Positions 6,723-13,938 of a stretch of DNA of 17,847 nucleotides are shown here, one piece after another; positions within the stretch are counted from its first letter, which is position 1; each line of letters opens with the position of its first letter. This DNA is from an uncultured Prevotellaceae bacterium. Its GTDB lineage: Bacteria; Bacteroidota; Bacteroidia; Bacteroidales; Bacteroidaceae. The stretch is taken from NCBI GenBank assembly GCA_947306845.1, contig CAMZHP010000029.1, positions 1 through 17,847 on the forward strand, written 5' to 3'. A program made the translations under genes and the position numbers. Below the pieces are notes generated by a model. It saw nothing but the letters and a program-made list of their open reading frames with translations, was not told where the DNA came from and did not search any database.

Positions 6723-7100
6723 ATGAAAAGAGAAAATAACAAGACCCTCACAAGGGCAGAGATGCAGGTGATGAATATCCTTTGGAGCATGGGTAAGGCC
6801 GCCGATGTTCATGAGGTGGTGGAGCGCTATGAGGAGCCCCGTCCTGCCTATACCACAGTGTCGACCTATATGAAGATACTGACAACTAAAGGTTTCGTAG
6901 ATTACAAGAAGGGAACTGGCAAACAATACCTCTATTTCCCTGTCATCTCCCGTGCAGAATATACCAGTAGGGTGATGCGGGATGTGAAGGACAGTTTCTT
7001 TGGCGGCAGTGCCTCGTCACTGTTGCGCTTCTTTGTCGAAAACGAGCAAATCGACGAGAAGGAAATCCGTGAGTTGCTCGACTTGGTCAACCGTCAATAA
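6723..7100 (+). CDS. BlaI/MecI/CopY-family transcriptional repressor
   Basis: A 125-residue winged-helix repressor. The N-terminal 75 residues carry the DNA-binding domain, LTRAEMQVMNILWSMGKAADVHEVVERY followed by the recognition region PAYTTVSTYMKILTTKGFV and a wing (YKKGTGKQYLYFPV). The C-terminal 45 residues form the dimer helices (SSLLRFFVENEQIDEKEIRELLDLV). In the classical system the partner BlaR1/MecR1 protease relieves repression. Here the partner starts 8 bases downstream, so the two-gene operon is intact. No beta-lactamase or other obvious target gene is in the window, so the regulon is unknown; the divergent palindromes suggest it controls at least itself. Confidence 0.93.
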   Translation: MKRENNKTLTRAEMQVMNILWSMGKAADVHEVVERYEEPRPAYTTVSTYMKILTTKGFVDYKKGTGKQYLYFPVISRAEYTSRVMRDVKDSFFGGSASSLLRFFVENEQIDEKEIRELLDLVNRQ

Positions 7101-7108
7101 CCAAAGCC

Positions 7109-8659
7109 ATGGGTGCATTCACGCTATATGCCATCAAGTCGGCCCTCTGCCTGGCCGTACTCTACCTGCCATTCACGCTGCTGCTGAGGAGGGAGACATT
7201 CTTTGCCTTCAACCGCATCGGGCTGCTGCTCATCATCGGTTTGTCGTTGGTGGTGCCATGCCTCAACATCCCGCTTTGGGATTTTTCCCTTGATGGTTTG
7301 CTTGAACAGCAACGGCAGGCGGTCATTGAGGTGGGGATGCCTGCCATTGTAGCAGGGGAGAAAACTGCCGTTGCACATCAGGAGGCAACGGATGGCAGCG
7401 GATGGAACTGGGCCTACCTGCTCGTCTATACCTATCTCATAGGAATGGTGGTATGTCTGGTGATAAAGGGCAGACTATTATACCGTCTCCTGAGGTTTAT
7501 TCCAAGCGGTTGTCTATGGACGGACAGGCACGATGGTGTGACCATCTATTGCCATGCCGGAGAACTGGGCGCATTCAGTTGGATGCGGAGCATCGTGGTG
7601 GGGGAGGCGGACAGCGCCCCCGACTCACCCGTGATGCTGCATGAGATGGCGCATGTGCGCCATGGTCATTCCTGGGATGCCCTGTTGGTGGCGCTTGTGG
7701 AAATTTTGCAGTGGTTCAACCCCTGCATTTGGATGCTTGACATCTCCCTGAGGGAGATTCATGAATATGAGGCCGACGATGCCGTACTGCGCAGAGGCAT
7801 CACAGCCCGCAATTATCAACTTTTATTAATCAAGAATGCTGTGCGCGGGAGCCGTTATGCTTTTGCCAACGCCTTCAACCACAGTCTTCTTAAAAAACGT
7901 ATTACTATGATGATGAAAAAGAAATCCAGCAAGTGGGCACGTATGAGATTGCTATATATCATACCTGCCACCATGATTGTCCTCGGCGCTTTCGCCAGCC
8001 AACATTTTGTCAGTCAGACTACCTCGCTTGGTGATGTCGGTGGGACGCCTGCTCCTCTTGCCGATGTCGTTGAACCGTCCGCTCCGCCCAAAGCAGCAGT
8101 CGTTGAGAAAAGCAACTTCATGGAGAAGGAGGATGTTGCCAATATGGAACAGGAAAATGCTATCCCTGATGTGAAACCAGAGGCAACAGATGTTCAAATG
8201 CCCATCAGTATCTTGCCCGACACAGGGGTGGTGGGGACCGCCAACGGAAAGAAAGTATATGATGCGCCGGAGGTGATGCCGGAATATCCCGGTGGCGTAA
8301 GCGCATTGCTCACTTTCTTGCAACAAAATGTCCGTTATCCCAAAATTGCCCAGGATAATGGTGTTCAGGGCCGTTATGTGGTGGGCTTCTGTGTCTCTCC
8401 CGAAGGAAGAATTACCAATGTGGAGATAGCCAGAAAACCTGAAGGAGAGGCTCTGGCAGATATTGTTGTCATCAGTTATTCCAATACAGCCGACTCTCTG
8501 GCTATCAGCAAGCGCATCAATCAGGCGAAAGCCCGTGAGGCGATGGAGGAAGAGGCTTTACGTGTGGTGAAGGCCATGCCCGATTGGAAACCCGGCATGG
8601 TGGGCGGCAAGCCTGTCAACTGCCACTACAACCTCCCCATCGTCTTCAAACTTCAGTAA
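7109..8659 (+). CDS. BlaR1/MecR1-like M56 metallopeptidase with C-terminal TonB domain
   Basis: A 516-residue membrane protease. Hydrophobic segments lie at about 8-26, 36-52, 101-120 and 281-297, the four-segment pattern of BlaR1. The zinc site is HEMAH (178-182) with the probable third ligand Glu221 in HEYEADDAV. BlaR1 sensors carry a penicillin-binding domain after the fourth membrane segment. Here that place is taken by a Pro/Ala/Glu-rich linker (about 305-375) and a TonB C-terminal domain (about 388-516): EYPGGVSALLTFL, VRYPKIAQDNGVQGRYVV, then EALRVVKAMPDWKPG and YNLPIVFKL. The sensor input is therefore probably not beta-lactam binding. The design is common in Bacteroidetes. Co-transcribed with the BlaI-like repressor. 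A Met/Lys-rich cytoplasmic stretch (266-273) precedes the last membrane segment. Confidence 0.9.
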   Translation: MGAFTLYAIKSALCLAVLYLPFTLLLRRETFFAFNRIGLLLIIGLSLVVPCLNIPLWDFSLDGLLEQQRQAVIEVGMPAIVAGEKTAVAHQEATDGSGWNWAYLLVYTYLIGMVVCLVIKGRLLYRLLRFIPSGCLWTDRHDGVTIYCHAGELGAFSWMRSIVVGEADSAPDSPVMLHEMAHVRHGHSWDALLVALVEILQWFNPCIWMLDISLREIHEYEADDAVLRRGITARNYQLLLIKNAVRGSRYAFANAFNHSLLKKRITMMMKKKSSKWARMRLLYIIPATMIVLGAFASQHFVSQTTSLGDVGGTPAPLADVVEPSAPPKAAVVEKSNFMEKEDVANMEQENAIPDVKPEATDVQMPISILPDTGVVGTANGKKVYDAPEVMPEYPGGVSALLTFLQQNVRYPKIAQDNGVQGRYVVGFCVSPEGRITNVEIARKPEGEALADIVVISYSNTADSLAISKRINQAKAREAMEEEALRVVKAMPDWKPGMVGGKPVNCHYNLPIVFKLQ

Positions 8660-8678
8660 AATTATTGTGACATAAAAA

Positions 8679-8709
8679 GGGGCGCGGCATCATTCCGATG
8701 TCGCGCCCC
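8679..8709 (+). terminator. Strong hairpin after the blaR1-like gene
   Basis: A 13-base-pair stem (8679-8691 with 8697-8709) with loop ATTCC; arms GGGGCGCGGCATC and GATGTCGCGCCCC with one G-T wobble. It begins 19 bases after the stop codon. Four or more A's precede it and there is no T run after it on the plus strand; read on the minus strand the A's give a T run, so it is also a good terminator for the convergent M16 gene. Confidence 0.75.
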
Positions 8710-8732
8710 AGTGTTAATTCCTCCATCTTAGT

Positions 8733-8765
8733 CTCTCCCTCCCCTTTGGGGAGGGTTGGGGAGAG
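8733..8765. repeat. G/C palindrome in the convergent spacer
   Basis: CCCTCCCC-TTT-GGGGAGGG (8737-8755) is a perfect 8-base stem with a 3-base loop, flanked by CTCT and by TTGGGGAGAG. It ends within 10 bases of the M16 stop codon. From memory, sequences of this type recur in many bacterial genomes as extragenic palindromes; copy number here cannot be checked. Confidence 0.65.
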
Positions 8766-8770
8766 GTATC

Positions 8771-11587
8771 TTATTTCTTCGGCATCATGAGCACCTCAAT
8801 GTGGTTGCCACTCTTGAGAATGGTGTTCTTGAGGTGGTCGCTGATAGCCTTGGCGTTGACGGCCTCGACGGTCTTCTTGTAGTCGGTGTGGATATCGACG
8901 CCATAGCGGTTGAAGCGGTTGAGAACACGGATCCAGTAACGGTTGGTCTTGGCGTCCACGTCGGCCTGCTTGAGCAGAATCTGCTTCACCTTGTTCAGGT
9001 CCTCGAGGTTCGGGCTGGCGATGGTAGCTTGCATGCCTTTGTCAAACTCAGGCACAGCATCTTTTACCTTGTCGGGGTTGAGCATGGCGTTGCCGGTGAT
9101 GGTCATGTAGATGGCGGGACCGCCGGTGTCCAACTCACCCTCAGCACCTGCATGGTAGGCGGCGGAGAGTTTCTCGCGGATCTCGCGGTTGAAAGTCATG
9201 TCGAGCATGCGGGTAGCCATGTCGTTGATGACAATGTTCTGCAGGGTGTACTTCACGGGGTTCGAGCGCCAGATCTCATTGACCTGAGCCTGTGGGTTCT
9301 CCATCTGCTTCTCGAAGTGGTTGGCCTTCTTGCCGTTGACCAGAGTGCGCTCCTCCTTGCTCTTCAGGTCAGCCTTGCCCTTGGAGGGCAGCGAAGCGAT
9401 ATACTGCTCTACGTATTCACGCATCTTGGCCTCATCGAAGTTGCCGCAGAAGGTGAAGGTGAAGTTGGCGGCATTGCCATACAGTATCTTGGCAATCTCC
9501 AGCACGCGGTCGTAGCTGATGCTCTCAATCTGCTCGGGAGTGGGGATGCGGAAACGTGGGTTGTTGCCATAGACGGTGCTTGCCACAGAGTCCTGGAAGA
9601 CCAGCGTATTGTTGAGGCTGGCGTTCTTGAGTTGCAGCGAGATGGCGTTGAGGAAATTGTTCACGGCCTTCTCGTCTTTTTGGAGATTGGTGAAACTGAG
9701 GTAAACCAGTTGCATCATGGTCTCCAGGTCCTTCGGAGTGGAGTTGGCACCAATGCCATGGGTGTTTCCGGAGATGTCGGGGCTGACAGACACCTGCTTG
9801 CCGGCGAGGGCCTTCTGCAGGTCGGTCTGCATGAAGTTGCCTAGAGCGCTCTGCGAGAGGATCATGCTGGCGAACTGGATGTTTTGGTTGTCCTCCTTGC
9901 CGAAGAGGGACTCACCACCGTCGGACGATGCACCCATAATGATTTCCTCGGCATTGAAGTCAGTCTTCTTCAACTGCACTTTGGCTCCATTGGAGAGGGT
10001 CCACTCCTTGTAGCCCAGCACTTTGTTCTCAGTCTCCTTCACGATGCTGCCTTTCTTGGGCAGTTCGGTCATCAGTGGCTCCTGCTTTACGTTGTCCACA
10101 TATGCCTCCAGTTGTTCAGCACGCACGCCACTGACAGCCTTCTTGATGTCATCGGTGGTGAAGTAGGTCTTGCCTTCCTTCTCCTGCAGCAGGGCCAGAG
10201 CAACGAAGTTGGTGTCATTGTTGCAAATGAGTTCCTGAGCATACTGATTGACGATGTTCAGGGGGAGCAGAGGCACGATTTGGTTCATCGTGGTGTACTC
10301 ATATTCGATGGAGGGGATAGGCTCCTTGTTGATGAAGTTGCTCACATACTGCGAGCAGTAGTCATTGGTCTTGTATTTCTCGCGGTTGTTGTACACCTTC
10401 TCAATCTGGCTGAGGTATTCCGACTTGGCACGCTCATACTCGGTGGCGGTGAAGCCATGGTCTTTCACGCGCTTCAGTTCACGCAGGGCGGTTTTCACAG
10501 CCTCTATCTCCTGGCCTTCTTTAGGCATGAGGGTGAGCATGAGAGCGTCTTTGGTGCGCGACACCAGGTAGGTTCCGTCGCTGACACTGGCCTGGAGGAT
10601 GGGACATTCTGGCTTCTGGGTCTCCTCGGTGAAGCGTGCATTGATCATCTGAGAGAACACGTCGTTCATATAGTCCTTGACCATGTATGCCATGGTGTTC
10701 TTCAGTGAGTCGGGGAACACGTCATGCTTCATGGCGATGAGGAAGAGGGGCACCTGCTGCTCCTTGTCGGTGCCGATGAGGTAAATACCCTCGTTGTTGT
10801 CTGGCACGGGCACTGGCTCCACCTTGGCGGCATTGGCGGGTACCTTGATGCCAGCGAAGAGTTCCTTGATCTTTGCCTCGGTACGGTCCACATCGATGTC
10901 GCCTACGATGATGATACCCTGGTTGTCAGGACGGTACCACTTGCGGTAGTAAGCGCGCAGGGTCTCGGGGTCGCATTTGTCGATGACCTCCATCAGACCG
11001 ATGGGGAAGCGCTCTCCATACTTAGAACCGGGATAGAGGGCAGGGAGCTTGCTCTCCAGAATCTTCTGGGTACCCACGATGCGCATGCGGTACTCGTTGT
11101 GCACGATGTCGCGCTCAGCGTTGATGGCTTCCTCACTCAGGGTGATGCCGTTCGACCAGTCCTTGAGGATCAGCATGCAGGAGTCGAGTGCCGAGATGCG
11201 GGTGGTGGGCACATCGGTGATGTAGTACACCGTCTGGTCGGTCGAGGTGTAGGCATTGAGGTTGCGGCCATACTCCACACCGATGGACTGCAGGTATTCC
11301 TGCAGGGCGTTGTCCTTGAAGTGGTCAGTGCCGTTGAAAGCCATGTGCTCTAGCAGGTGGGCCAGACCGCGCTGGTCGTCATTCTCCTGTACGGAACCCA
11401 CTTTCTGGGCAATGTAGAAGCTGGCCACCTTCTCAGGATAGCCATTGTGGCGGATGTAATAGGTCAGTCCGTTGTCCAGCTTGCCAGTGCGGACCTCCGG
11501 GTCGACGGGGATGTTAGGCATCTCTTGTGCCTGTGCCGTCATTCCTACGAGCAGCAGCATGGCTGCCCAAATTTTCCTTAATTTCAT
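8771..11587 (-). CDS. Exported M16 (pitrilysin-type) zinc peptidase
   Basis: A 938-residue clamshell peptidase that probably degrades peptides in the periplasm. Residues 1-20 form a signal peptide (KLRKIWAAMLLLVGMTAQA, cut before QE). The inverted zinc motif is HLLEH (77-81) in RGLAHLLEHMAFNGTDHF, and the third ligand Glu158 lies in NAERDIVHNEY at the expected distance. The second M16 unit (about 190-380) and the catalytically inactive second half (about 500-938) follow; GYKEWTLSNGAKVQLKKTDF opens the second half. This is the length of the single-chain four-domain form, as in other Bacteroidales. Monocistronic, with its own promoter upstream and strong hairpins downstream. Substrate unknown. 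Confidence 0.92.
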   Translation of the reverse strand: MKLRKIWAAMLLLVGMTAQAQEMPNIPVDPEVRTGKLDNGLTYYIRHNGYPEKVASFYIAQKVGSVQENDDQRGLAHLLEHMAFNGTDHFKDNALQEYLQSIGVEYGRNLNAYTSTDQTVYYITDVPTTRISALDSCMLILKDWSNGITLSEEAINAERDIVHNEYRMRIVGTQKILESKLPALYPGSKYGERFPIGLMEVIDKCDPETLRAYYRKWYRPDNQGIIIVGDIDVDRTEAKIKELFAGIKVPANAAKVEPVPVPDNNEGIYLIGTDKEQQVPLFLIAMKHDVFPDSLKNTMAYMVKDYMNDVFSQMINARFTEETQKPECPILQASVSDGTYLVSRTKDALMLTLMPKEGQEIEAVKTALRELKRVKDHGFTATEYERAKSEYLSQIEKVYNNREKYKTNDYCSQYVSNFINKEPIPSIEYEYTTMNQIVPLLPLNIVNQYAQELICNNDTNFVALALLQEKEGKTYFTTDDIKKAVSGVRAEQLEAYVDNVKQEPLMTELPKKGSIVKETENKVLGYKEWTLSNGAKVQLKKTDFNAEEIIMGASSDGGESLFGKEDNQNIQFASMILSQSALGNFMQTDLQKALAGKQVSVSPDISGNTHGIGANSTPKDLETMMQLVYLSFTNLQKDEKAVNNFLNAISLQLKNASLNNTLVFQDSVASTVYGNNPRFRIPTPEQIESISYDRVLEIAKILYGNAANFTFTFCGNFDEAKMREYVEQYIASLPSKGKADLKSKEERTLVNGKKANHFEKQMENPQAQVNEIWRSNPVKYTLQNIVINDMATRMLDMTFNREIREKLSAAYHAGAEGELDTGGPAIYMTITGNAMLNPDKVKDAVPEFDKGMQATIASPNLEDLNKVKQILLKQADVDAKTNRYWIRVLNRFNRYGVDIHTDYKKTVEAVNAKAISDHLKNTILKSGNHIEVLMMPKK

Positions 11588-11656
11588 CTAGTTGATATTT
11601 AATTGTTAAATCAGAATAGTTCTGCTTTTCAGAAAAACTCTATCAATTTAGTCGTG

Positions 11657-11664
11657 CAAAGTTA
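11657..11664 (-). promoter_or_regulatory. -7 box of the M16 peptidase gene
   Basis: On the minus strand TAACTTTG, followed by C, is a perfect TAnnTTTG box. The start would be near 11651, giving a leader of about 64 bases. No clear TTTG stands 19-20 bases upstream. The remaining part of the gap between this gene and the radical SAM gene is A/T rich and shows nothing else. Confidence 0.55.
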
Positions 11665-11717
11665 GGTAAAAACTACAAAAAAATATGGAATTTTTATCCA
11701 ATTGTTTTAATTTTTGT

Positions 11718-12356
11718 TTATTGTGCGAGTTTTTTACCTTTTTCTATTATAAAATAGGTGAACTCATCAAAGTGTCGCACCCCCATTTTTTCCAGTCGGG
11801 AGCGGCTGGCTTGCACGTCGGCATCGGTGTTGTAGTGGGGGATATGCGGCAGGCGCACAAGGAGGTGGTCGGCTATATTCTCATAAGAAAGCAACCACTC
11901 TAAGTTGTCGATGACCACGGCATTGTCCTGCTCGGTGTACTGCTGGTAAATGTTGGGATTGATGTCCTTGATGTCCACTATCCATTGGTGTACCAAGGGT
12001 AGAAGTCGTTCCAAATGATGGCGTTCCACGTGGAGGCTGGTCTCGATGTTGATATGCCAGCGCTTGTCGATGAGCGATACAAGTTCCTCAATAAACGCAC
12101 TCTGCAGACAGGGTTCGCCACCGCCGAAGGTCACCCCACCGCCCGTGGCCAAAAAATAGAGGTTGTCTACGGCCAATTCCTTGGCGAGTTCGTCGGTGGT
12201 CACCTCGCGCAGGATGCCGTCGGGGCGCTGGCACTGGGCGTTGAGGCAATAGCGGCAGCGAAGGGGACAGCCATGGAAGGCCACCAACGTGGTGACCCCC
12301 TCGCCATCGACCGACAGCCGGTGGCGTGATATCCCGATGACAGGGGCTTGGAGCAT
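11718..12356 (-). CDS. Single-cluster radical SAM protein, glycyl-radical-activase-like
   Basis: A 212-residue radical SAM protein; I chose the ATG at 12356, because an upstream ATG would run into the preceding gene. The cluster cysteines are C30, C34 and C37 in GCPLRCRYC. The stretch ATGGGVTFGGGEPCLQ (70-85) matches the GGEP region of pyruvate formate-lyase activases, with Gly where they usually have Ser. NIETSL (103-108) and DIKDINPNIY (128-137) also follow the activase pattern. There is no extra ferredoxin domain, and the C-terminus is short. Small activases of this kind act on glycyl radical enzymes, but none is in the window. It starts 10 bases after the TonB-like gene and is presumably co-transcribed. 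Confidence 0.85.
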   Translation of the reverse strand: MLQAPVIGISRHRLSVDGEGVTTLVAFHGCPLRCRYCLNAQCQRPDGILREVTTDELAKELAVDNLYFLATGGGVTFGGGEPCLQSAFIEELVSLIDKRWHINIETSLHVERHHLERLLPLVHQWIVDIKDINPNIYQQYTEQDNAVVIDNLEWLLSYENIADHLLVRLPHIPHYNTDADVQASRSRLEKMGVRHFDEFTYFIIEKGKKLAQ

Positions 12357-12366
12357 TTTGGGCTGA

Positions 12367-13113
12367 CTATCTGAGTTTGAAGGGGATGGGTAGGTTGTAA
12401 GTGACCTTCTTGGTCTCTCCATTCTCTTTGGCAGGACTCCATTTGGGCATGAGGTTGACAACGCGCAGGGCCTCTTTGTCGAACAGCGGATGGAGCGACT
12501 TTACGACCTTGGCATCGGTGACGGAGCCGTCGCGCTCAATCGTGAAAGAGACGACGACCCTGCCGGAGACACAGATTTCTTCCATTTCCCTTGTGTATTG
12601 TATGTTGTCGCCAATGAATTTGAACAGTGCATTGTAACCTCCGGGGAAGGCTGCCTCTTGCTCGACGACTTCACCGAAGACCAGTTCGCATTTTGTGGTG
12701 TCCTCTTTCACCACCAATGATTTCGCCTCTCGTTTCTTTTCAGCGGTCGTATTCTTCTGTGTGTCGTCAACAGACGTTGAATCGATGTCGTCGGGGTTCA
12801 ACATGCCATCAGTCTGCTCATGTGGGTCTCTCATCACTTCACCGGCGGTGGGGCGGAAAATAGGAATGATATTGCAGGAGGTGAGGGCGGTCAGTCCCAC
12901 GCTGATGCCCACCAGACTGACTGCCTTGCCCATTGCCCGCCGTAGGTCCAATTGCTCCTCGATATACCTCAGTTCGTGCTCGCACTTGGGGCATGTGCCG
13001 GCACAGTCGCCTTTGTGCTTGCACTCCGTGGGAGCGTAGGGGATGTCGTTGGCCTTGGCCACCTGAAGGCGGATTTCCTTCAGTGTCTTGCAGATATGCT
13101 TGCCTAATGTCAT
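12367..13113 (-). CDS. TonB-domain protein with N-terminal four-cysteine motif
   Basis: A 248-residue protein in three parts. The first 60 residues are cytoplasmic and contain four cysteines, C31, C37, C41 and C44, spaced CX5CX3CX2C in ECKHKGDCAGTCPKCE, a likely zinc or metal site. A single membrane segment follows (about 64-80, AVSLVGISVGLTALTSC). After a charged linker (90-145) a TonB C-terminal domain runs from about 148 to the end: AAFPGGYNALFKFIGDNIQY, SGRVVVSFTIERDGSV, EALRVVNLMPKWSPA, YNLPIPFKLR. It is clearly paralogous to the C-terminus of the blaR1-like protein. TonB proteins normally pass proton-motive energy to outer-membrane receptors, but no ExbB/ExbD is nearby. First gene of a two-gene operon with the radical SAM protein. 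Confidence 0.87.
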   Translation of the reverse strand: MTLGKHICKTLKEIRLQVAKANDIPYAPTECKHKGDCAGTCPKCEHELRYIEEQLDLRRAMGKAVSLVGISVGLTALTSCNIIPIFRPTAGEVMRDPHEQTDGMLNPDDIDSTSVDDTQKNTTAEKKREAKSLVVKEDTTKCELVFGEVVEQEAAFPGGYNALFKFIGDNIQYTREMEEICVSGRVVVSFTIERDGSVTDAKVVKSLHPLFDKEALRVVNLMPKWSPAKENGETKKVTYNLPIPFKLR

Positions 13114-13138
13114 GGTCGTTCCTTTTTTGTTTCAAACG

Positions 13139-13146
13139 CAAATTTA
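13139..13146 (-). promoter_or_regulatory. -7 box of the TonB-like/radical SAM operon
   Basis: Minus-strand TAAATTTG followed by C is a perfect TAnnTTTG box. The start would be near 13133, leaving about 20 leader bases. A good -33 element is not evident. Confidence 0.55.
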
Positions 13147-13323
13147 GCCCAAATATTTCCAACTTGTATCCTTTGTATGGAATAATTAACAAAAAAAGGA
13201 ATAAACGAAAGAATAGGGAGAAAAATAACGTTTTGGATGAGTCTTTGGGGGCCTTTGCGACAGTTTCAGCAGCGTTTTTGTGAGTTTGCCGCATTTCGAG
13301 GCACCAGTCGCCCATTTTTGAAC

Positions 13324-13372
13324 AATATTTCGCTAAAAAATATTCGGGGCGATGAAAACCGCCTTAACTTTG
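13324..13372 (+). promoter_or_regulatory. Promoter of the 63-residue protein gene, with upstream palindrome
   Basis: TAACTTTG at 13365-13372 is a perfect -7 box, so transcription would start near 13378, about 115 bases before the start codon. An inverted repeat AATATTT/AAATATT (13324-13330 and 13338-13344, 7 bases between) ends at about the -33 position and could be a binding site. The box is seen; regulation is a guess. Confidence 0.5.
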
Positions 13373-13403
13373 CATCAGAAAAAACAAAGACAGGCAGATA
13401 ACA

Positions 13404-13438
13404 ATTGAAGATTGAAAATTGAAGATTGAAGATTGAGG
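13404..13438. repeat. Five-unit 7-base tandem array in a 5' leader
   Basis: Five in-register units ATTGAAG, ATTGAAA, ATTGAAG, ATTGAAG, ATTGAGG. It lies between the predicted start of transcription and the ATG of the 63-residue protein, so it should be part of that mRNA leader. Purine-rich bases (GGAGGAAGGA) follow at about 13447 but are too far from the ATG to be a ribosome site. Confidence 0.8.
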
Positions 13439-13492
13439 AACCTGTCGGAGGAAGGAAAAAAGAAAAAATAATAACAATAAAAAAATACGATT

Positions 13493-13684
13493 ATGAAGAC
13501 AATGAACGTAACCCCAATGACTGTTGCTCAGTATGAGAGCGTGGCAACCACAAAGTTCAACAAGAAGGCATTCACCACCAAGTGCAAGAAGGCCATCTCG
13601 AAGTTTATCAACAACAACCTGGTGTTCTTCCAGTATCCTACGGGAATGTGTGTTGACCCGAAGCAACAGCAGATCTGGCACTAA
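13493..13684 (+). CDS. Small basic protein of unknown function (63 residues)
   Basis: I do not recognise this protein. It starts at an ATG after a long A-rich stretch, a common initiation context in this phylum, and ends in a double stop (TAA TAG). It is Lys-rich in the middle (KFNKKAFTTKCKKAISKF), then hydrophobic/aromatic (INNNLVFFQYPTG), and closes with MCVDPKQQQIWH. There are two cysteines, no signal peptide and no membrane segment. Codons are ordinary for the window (AAG, ACC, AAC preferred). A promoter at 13365, a long leader with a tandem array and a 13-base-pair hairpin 29 bases after the stop make it a self-contained transcription unit. It is more likely real than a chance frame, but the function is open: regulator, peptide precursor and nucleic-acid binder all remain possible. 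Confidence 0.6.
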   Translation: MKTMNVTPMTVAQYESVATTKFNKKAFTTKCKKAISKFINNNLVFFQYPTGMCVDPKQQQIWH

Positions 13685-13713
13685 TAGTCAGTTACGGCGA
13701 TAGCCATGAAAAG

Positions 13714-13744
13714 GCGGAGGCTCCGATGATTTCGGGGTCTCCGC
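13714..13744 (+). terminator. Hairpin downstream of the small protein gene
   Basis: Two 13-base arms (13714-13726 and 13732-13744) pair with a loop TGATT; the stem contains two G-T positions. No T run follows (TTGTAG), so it is either a weak intrinsic terminator or an mRNA-stabilising structure. Confidence 0.5.
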
Positions 13745-13751
13745 TTGTAGT

Positions 13752-13817
13752 TGGAATGAATATCTAGTTGCCGTTGGGCCCAGTCACCAGATAGCCCTTT
13801 TTCGTCTCGTCCCACTG
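13752..13817 (-). pseudogene. Possible remnant of a surface-protein C-terminal module
   Basis: On the minus strand one frame reads WDETKKGYLVTGPNGN, then a TAG stop, then IFIP. From memory, Bacteroidetes surface proteins with FISUMP-like domains often contain segments of the type VTGPNGN(K/S)IFLPAAG. One base change would turn a Lys or Ser codon into this TAG. Upstream in the same frame stops come within a few codons, and downstream the likeness ends after IFIP. So this would be a scrap of about 20 codons, not a gene. The peptide likeness is seen; descent is inferred from memory and could be chance. Confidence 0.3.
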
Positions 13818-13905
13818 TCAGTGTTGATATTATATTCAATGGCCATTATCTGCTTTTCTTTTTAACATTAATCTCCTTTTTGTTCGCTTAATCGGATTTT
13901 TGCAC

Positions 13906-13913
13906 TATCTTTG
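13906..13913 (+). promoter_or_regulatory. -7 box of the fusion gene
   Basis: TATCTTTG followed by CA is a perfect TAnnTTTG box. The start would fall near 13920, about 20 bases before the ATG at 13939. This also argues against the in-frame TTG at 13900, which would lie upstream of the transcript. A TTTG at 13879-13882 is 23 bases upstream, longer than usual. Confidence 0.6.
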
Positions 13914-13938
13914 CAAGAACAAACACACCATATTTTAT

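Noticed and set aside
8756..11353. Several long plus-strand frames
   Set aside because: All are antisense to the M16 peptidase, and their Val/Leu/His-rich translations reflect codon structure of the opposite strand.
12357..12461. 35 extra N-terminal residues on the radical SAM protein
   Set aside because: They would overlap the TonB-like gene and have no family likeness; the ATG at 12356 gives the usual short N-terminus.
12970..13030. CX3CX2C in the TonB-like protein as a radical SAM motif
   Set aside because: The rest of the protein has no radical SAM barrel; the motif belongs to a four-cysteine cluster that looks like a metal knuckle.
12839..13315. Minus-strand frame of 158 codons over the TonB-like start region
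   Set aside because: It runs through the promoter and in another frame of the TonB-like gene; no start context or domain supports it.
13900..13938. TTG start giving 13 extra residues to the fusion protein
   Set aside because: The TTG lies upstream of the predicted transcription start and overlaps the -7 box; the ATG at 13939 fits better.
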